NCBI GenBank assembly: GCA_917880885.1
Contig: OU862915.1
Span: 37,952,676 to 38,016,675, forward strand
Direction: 5' to 3'
From: Limnephilus marmoratus
Taxonomy: Eukaryota > Arthropoda > Insecta > Trichoptera > Limnephilidae
DNA: 64,000 nucleotides
Made by a program: the position numbers and the translations under genes
Notes under the pieces: model-generated
What the model saw: only the letters and a program-made list of their open reading frames with translations
Told to the model about the DNA's origin: nothing
Database searches by the model: none
Shown here: piece after piece, positions 58,613-64,000 of the stretch
Position numbering within the stretch: the first letter of the stretch is position 1
Layout of the letters: each line of letters starts with the position of its first letter

Positions 58613-59217
58613 GGGCCGTATTCATAAAAAAAGGTTATGCTTATACTTGCAGAATATAAAGGAAATCCTTCAGCTCGCATTCATGATATTCCGAGTAAAA
58701 TCTTATACTTACAGAGTATGAGCATATCCTTCACAAAAAGTATTTGGTTATCTATAAACGTTACCTTTTACTTTAAATAAAAATAATATCCTTCAATAAT
58801 TTCGAGTGTGGTCAGTGGTAGACTCAGTCGTGTAGTGATCAGTTGTAGTGATGGCAGATGTTGTGGAACTGAGAGAGATTAAACACTACGAGCTGTGTTT
58901 ATCAATACATGTTCGTGATTACAAAGAATTTTTCCAAAATCACGGGTGCACTGGCAATTTTATCTGCTATGAACTGCAGTTCGGTTGTAGCATTATCTTT
59001 TTCTGTACTTTCACTATCGCTGCTTGACGAATACATGTTCTCTGATCGAAGTACAGTATTCAAATAACACTGATGAGAAAGAAATACCGTAAATAAACAA
59101 ACCATTGAAAACGGGTTGGAACCTGCCGCGGCACAGTCATAAGCCAACATGCGAACAACCTTTTACTTATTCTTGGAGGATATTCGTGCAAGTATAAGGC
59201 AATCATTATGAATACGA
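58613..59217. mobile_element. probable PIF/Harbinger-like element remnant
   Basis: The left end gggccgtattcataaa faces attatgaatacg at 59206-59216. The inward sequences gcttatacttgcagaatat and its partner also match, giving TIRs of about 45 bp with mismatches. The ggccgtattcat type of end is familiar from Harbinger-like elements. The interior has an 82-codon minus-strand frame with a Ser-rich acidic stretch (SSSSDSESTEKDN, 58902-59150) that I cannot identify. Related cttatactc-rich sequence continues to 59290. Confidence 0.45.
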
Positions 59218-60554
59218 AAAAAAGGAAATGCTTATACTCCTACCTTTTTCTTCAACTCAAAACCTTATAACTCTAACTTATACTTACAAGGATATTTTTC
59301 AGTTTTATGTATTGTAGCGGTCCCGACAGGGGGGCCTCACTTAGGCGGCTAGCTCGTATCGTCGGTGAGCGTGAGGTCTCTCCACCTCAAGATGGTAGGT
59401 AGCTAAATTAAGAGGTACAAAGGTATTTACCAACTCACCCACGTGTAATCTCATCAAATGAAAGAGGAAGCTGGATAAAACATAGTTATATTGTCTAATA
59501 AACACGAATACAACAGTTTGCAAAATACATACCGGACACAAACAACACAATGCCTGGCTAGGTAATTCCTAACAAAGAAATCTCTCTCAAAATCCTCCCT
59601 GGGACTGGGAATGCGATTAGTGTTATCCGTAAATTACTATAAAGGACACATTACAAACAGAGGGGAGATCGACTTACAGCTGGTCGTCAGAGGGCAGGAA
59701 ACCAGGAGGCAGGCCATGGTCAGAGTAGGCAGTTCCATCACTCTACACGGTGGTGTCAACTCAACATAGAGTCTCACACCTGCGATCCGTAATTACTGAG
59801 TTCAAATCGAGTTTGATAGTTTAGTCGTGACAGCCATTGCTTCGGCGTATCGAGAGCGGCAAAGCGAGCGCGCGGTTGACGTGGCCTTCCCGTACCGGGT
59901 GTAGCTTCTCTGTGGGGAGTGCGGGTGGAGGTGCGCTGTGCTCCCTTTAGCTAGCGGGGGGGAAGGGAACGCTTCCGTTAGCGAGTAGGATGTCGGCCAA
60001 GGGACTACTTTACAATTACTCCACACACCGTTCTCCCGCTTAATGTGTATCGTAACAGTATACGAACCATCGTCTTCAATGATTAAATTTTTATGGTTAT
60101 CTGAATAAATAATTTGAAAAAGATTTAATTTCACCAAACTTAGTTTGAAAATATCTTTGTCATAAAGTTCCGCGAAATGTATTTGTTCCGCGAAATGAAT
60201 GTTTGTTTTCTTAGCCAATTGACTGAGGTCTCTTCTATTACGTTAGGGAAATGAAGCATATTTACTTTATCTGCCTACCCTGTGAAATGATGGTGGGATG
60301 AATGAGTATTTTCTCAGACGGTAAGAGGTTTTATTTATTTGGTACAAGTATGTGATGTAAACTGGGGTTTTACAAATAAAATTAGATCAATTCGCTTTAT
60401 CTACCATAATATTTGGGTCTCTCTCATTATCAAATTAATTAACAATCTTTTCTGCTGCTACTGTTGAATTTGGCAGCTACCTCAGGTCTGGAGCTCTAAA
60501 ATGATTGAAAAAACCCTCGACTGTGCAGAAACGGACGGTCCACTTGATATGTAT
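59218..60554. other. unassigned interval, GC-rich in part
   Basis: 59300-60010 is GC-richer. It starts tgtagcggtcccgacagggg, reminiscent of an LTR start, but no paired LTR or primer site is found. The minus strand is open at 60218-59802 (138 codons, MAKKTNIHFAEQIHFAEL..), including a short internal repeat HFAEQ/HFAEL. I do not recognise it. Confidence 0.3.
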
Positions 60555-60895
60555 AAGGCCGGCGTAGTCCAGTGGTAAGGCTTTTGACTCGCATTCCAAA
60601 GGTCGCGGAATCGAATCCCGGCGTGGCAAATAAATTTTATTCATTTTTATTCATGCAAATTTATTAATTTAAAATAATATTATAGTATATTTGCGGCACG
60701 TTGCAGAGTGGAAGATACTCTCAGTATCGCCCTGGTGTAAATGGCCTTAGCCGTGTTTAGTGACCAGATATGAATAGCCAGGTATTCCCCACCTTCCTCT
60801 CCCTATCTCCTTCCCCTCTCCACTACCTTCAGCCTCACAACATACCCCAATTGGGGATGCCATAGTCTCACTGGCTCCAGACGGGAGTAGCATTA
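60555..60895 (+). repeat. SINE-B, nearly full copy
   Basis: Head 60557-60634 with tagtccagtggtaaggc and B-box ggaatcgaatcccggcgtgg. Body gcggcacgttgcagagtgga, then cataccccaattggggatgc. It ends at ctccagacgggag without the last 20 bases. Confidence 0.8.
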
Positions 60896-60944
60896 CATAT
60901 GACGTCATTGCTCTGTCTCGGTAACTTTGTCCCGGTGACTAGCT

Positions 60945-61070
60945 ACAGTGGATCCGAGGAAGGGGCTGTTTTTGGAATCAGTTCGTATTGGATCTACAAA
61001 ATAGTCACCAACTCTAACTGGGCGAAGCCGAACCAAAAGCTGCCCGCAGAGCCTAGCAATTAAAACCTGT
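60945..61070 (+). repeat. repeat F copy
   Basis: ctacagtggatccgaggaag, tctacaaaatagtcacca and gcgaagccgaaccaaaagct match 29705-29830. Function and class unknown. Confidence 0.6.
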
Positions 61071-62799
61071 GGAGCGGGTTTTAACAGCTAGTACTCCATT
61101 ATGGTGCATTTTCCTTTCCATTTTTCTTTTCCATTTGCCTTGGTGCATTTTCAATGAATCTGTTATGTCTTGTGCAGTAATTAACGCAAGCTGTGTCTCA
61201 CAAGATCATAATATCGGATAACCACAACTCATTATCCGAAGACAAAGGGTAAGACAGTCCTTTACAAATATCCAAATGTTTACCAACTCTCACAAAGTTG
61301 TGTCAACTTTAAAACTTTATTATTGTTGATTTCAGTCCTCAAATTGATTCACAGTAAATTTATTACCACAACAGCACTGCAGCACTCGATTTTATTCCAA
61401 CCAACAAATTAAAAACACCGCGCCGCGCCGCTTTGTCAATCCGCGCAACTTGGTCATAGTTAGGCGTGTTAGGGATTATTCTTACTATTATATACAAGTG
61501 ACACCATTATTGTACTAGACGTTTGTACATAAACTAAATATAATAGGGAGCTAGCCACAATGACACGACAATGGAGTTTGGTACGCCAGTGGATTTTGGA
61601 ACGCCACTGGTCTTTTAAATGAATTTACTACTTTGACAAATGCTTCTAGGTATAATGGCAAAAACTGATTTGAGTACTGGATTAAAACACTTGAAAATAG
61701 GTTTGAACTGGAAGACTTTGGTTGTAGAAGACTGTTACTTCGTTGGTGGTAGATTTTTAACTGACTTGTGGCGGGAGAAAGGGCCCTATTTATAGGACCG
61801 ACCCGTGTTGAACTTTTGTTCTAAGAAAACTCCCTGTTTTTTTGCAGGGTGTGTAAGTTAGGCAGTTTTCCTGGTCACTATATTCGGCGATCAGATGTTG
61901 CACAATTGTACGCAATAGTTCTCACCAAGTCGGATCAGTCCGTCCAAACCATCGTCTCCCATTATTTTTATTATATTTATAAGAAAATGTACAATGTTTA
62001 CATATTAGAACCAAATCACAATATTTTGGAATAACATTTTTTCAAAGTGCGGAAAACACAGATAGGTTTCAGTTTTTAGGTTATTATTTTAGCACATGCT
62101 TATTTTTTGGCGCTGATATTTATGTATTGGTCGTAAATGTGACCATTTTCTCGTAATTTAGTTCATCGTTTTCGAGAAGGTGAATTTGGTTACGTAATTA
62201 TTTACGACTCGGAGATTTCCTTTATTCAGCGTTGACCAATTAGAGCTCGGCAAGTCGCGTGGTGGGGGACATGTAAATAGCGGAACATTTCCTTGGTTGT
62301 ATTTATTGCTTCGCGTAGTCTCCGGCAGAAGAGTTACGTGGTTGTTTAGATGTGTTTAGGAATCCAATTTTGATGCTGCACGTATTCATTATCAATTGCG
62401 TCTATGTTTTCAATTGATAAGTTAATTGAAGAACGTAATGGTGTTGTAGACATCGTTTGGAAGATTGACAAAGCAGCTCTCCCATTCTTTAGTGAAGGCG
62501 CTGGCGGCATGGTATTGTGTGATTGTGTGCGTTGGCGGCATGGTACTGTGTGGGGACGTAAATTTCAATGTCGATGTTTTTAGTTGTCTCATTAGCTTAT
62601 GTGCAATCATTCGTTACACACCTATTTCCTTGACACGTTCCATACAATTATCCTGCTGCTGTTTTATCCCATCCAGTTTTCTATCCTTCCTGAGAATTAC
62701 TAACAAGGCGGCAGTCGGCTCCATTCCAACATTTAATAACTTATTTGTGAAAAATTCATTCGTACAAATTATAAAAGAAAAAGATAAATACTGATTCAT
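61071..62799. other. unassigned interval
   Basis: A TATA-like ccctatttataggacc at about 61785 could belong to an LTR or promoter; nothing confirms it. At 62500-62560 ggcggcatggtantgtgtg is repeated once. No gene recognised. Confidence 0.3.
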
Positions 62800-62970
62800 A
62801 ACTGAAAATCGTACTAGACTTAAACATGTATTTGTAAGCCCCAAACTAAACACTTCTTTTGCCCAACATCATTATACACACCAAGGAAAATATTTCTTTA
62901 ATAACCACCAGTAGAAATCAGAAGCATTATTGACAAAGTACAATTGATGAACAAAAGTATTTTAGATAAA
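62800..62970 (+). pseudogene. LINE RT C-terminal scrap
   Basis: Reads NRTRLKHVFVSPKLNTSFAQ then HHYTHQGKYFFN before a stop. It is a second copy of the family at 49450-49677, with frameshifts after FFN. Confidence 0.7.
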
Positions 62971-64000
62971 TAATCAAGGGAAAACTGCTGCTTACCTCTT
63001 TCCATATGAATGTCACATTAAAAATTATAACCGTTTTTTTCTTACTGAATACACGGATGTTTGTACCTTTTAGTTTAATGATATTGATTGCGATGTGATT
63101 CAACTGTAAATTGAATATATATTAGCTGTGTATTGACTGACTATATGTATGTGAAACACGTGACTGTATTAATTGTACACACATGAAATAATGTAAACTC
63201 TTCTTCCATCCACAAGTAAATGCTTTTAATGGAAGATAAATAATATTATAATATGTTCCAATTTTAAGAAAAATAAATATATTAAAAAAAATAATACATA
63301 TTTCTCAGTAACTCCTCTAATTCCAGTCACGATACATTAAAGCTATTATTCGCAGAATCTTCATATCTACATCGTCTCCCATTTGGTGGTTTTTCACCAG
63401 GGCGTTACTGAAAGCATCTCCTACGATAAAATTAACTTAATTAATTCAACTTTCAGTGCTTTCAGTGTTCACTTCTGAAACTTCTCAAAGACACAAGACG
63501 AATGACTTTGTTTGTGATTAATTCTAAAATTATTTAGAAAGGGTGATTTTACTACTTTTTAAACTCCCTATACTTCTCAGAAACAGCGTGGCGCCTACAC
63601 TTGAAAACCGTATTTCGACGTCAAAGTGCCATAGAAAACGATCAATCTTCATAAAATCGTAGAAAACTAGAGGAGAAAAATAGGCAACCTCATCGAAAAA
63701 TCACATAAAAAAACACTTTCACTGATTCACATATGCACCCCTTTTAATTCACATTCACATACTTACAAGAAAATTCGACTTCTTCTAGATTCGAATGTTC
63801 GACATTAAGAATTATTAAATAAATTAAATTAAAATCTTAGAAAGGTTTAATGTCAAATAACTTTCAGAAATTACAGTTTTGAATTTAGTTAAGACACTTT
63901 TATATACGGGTGTTTTTTCGCAGAATTCCATCATGATTTTCTGTTGGCAAAGAAAAACATTATTGTTTTCGATTCCCCTTTATAAAATAATCTGTTCCCA
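62971..64000. other. unassigned interval with SINE-B scrap
   Basis: A short reverse SINE-B piece at 63395-63425 (accagggcgttactgaaagc). The rest is AT-rich with no recognised gene. Confidence 0.4.

Overview
This is AT-rich eukaryotic DNA made almost entirely of transposable-element debris. No bacterial-style gene organisation, no rRNA gene, no functional tRNA gene and no confident host protein-coding gene is visible. The mix of elements (3'-truncated RTE/BovB-like and Jockey/CR1-like LINEs with microsatellite tails, Tc1/mariner elements, hAT elements, PIF/Harbinger-like MITEs, tRNA-headed SINEs, and a CTAGCTGA..CGGC..TTCG type dispersed repeat) is what I would expect in an insect or other arthropod genome. 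That placement is inference, not proof.

Layout. 1-25900: SINE copies, LINE 3' ends (1412-2003, 8205-8530, 11913-12200, 12440-12870, 20403-20640, 21588-22168, 22890-23165), a TTA-flanked MITE (9108-9276), a 200-bp trinucleotide array (11711-11912), a perfect 96-bp-arm palindrome (12974-13167), a broken mariner (14673-15093), a TIR element with internal 209-bp repeats (15612-16283) and a non-autonomous hAT (24528-25370). 25936-30457: the most distinctive object, an element of about 4.5 kb bounded by ~430-bp terminal inverted repeats. Its minus strand carries a decayed reading frame of about 1000 codons that ends in a FEN1/XPG-like nuclease domain and a cysteine-rich CXC-like tail. No DDE transposase is seen. 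30458-45400: more repeats, an LTR 3' end with primer-binding site (34380-34650), an almost intact mariner broken by one stop codon (35573-36900), a MITE sharing its terminal bases (42205-42579) and a GC-rich 154-bp tandem array (44628-45200). 45400-64000: LINE ends, SINEs, a hAT element (56410-57758) sitting with a perfect 8-bp duplication inside a LINE reading frame, and a second perfect foldback (58304-58518).

There is no operon or pathway here. The genes relate to one another as parasites: autonomous or once-autonomous elements (mariner, hAT, LINEs) beside the short elements they could mobilise (MITEs, SINEs), and nested insertions that give relative ages. In this answer SINE-A is the repeat ending in cctcctgtgtggagctcatg plus poly-A. 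SINE-B is the tRNA-headed repeat containing gcggcacgttccagagtgga. Repeat C is the family starting near agctgacccggcgaacttcg or gcggcttcgctcgcatgg. Repeat E contains gtgctttagaccaca. All identifications come from reading motifs; no database search was possible, and repeat boundaries are approximate unless target-site duplications are quoted.
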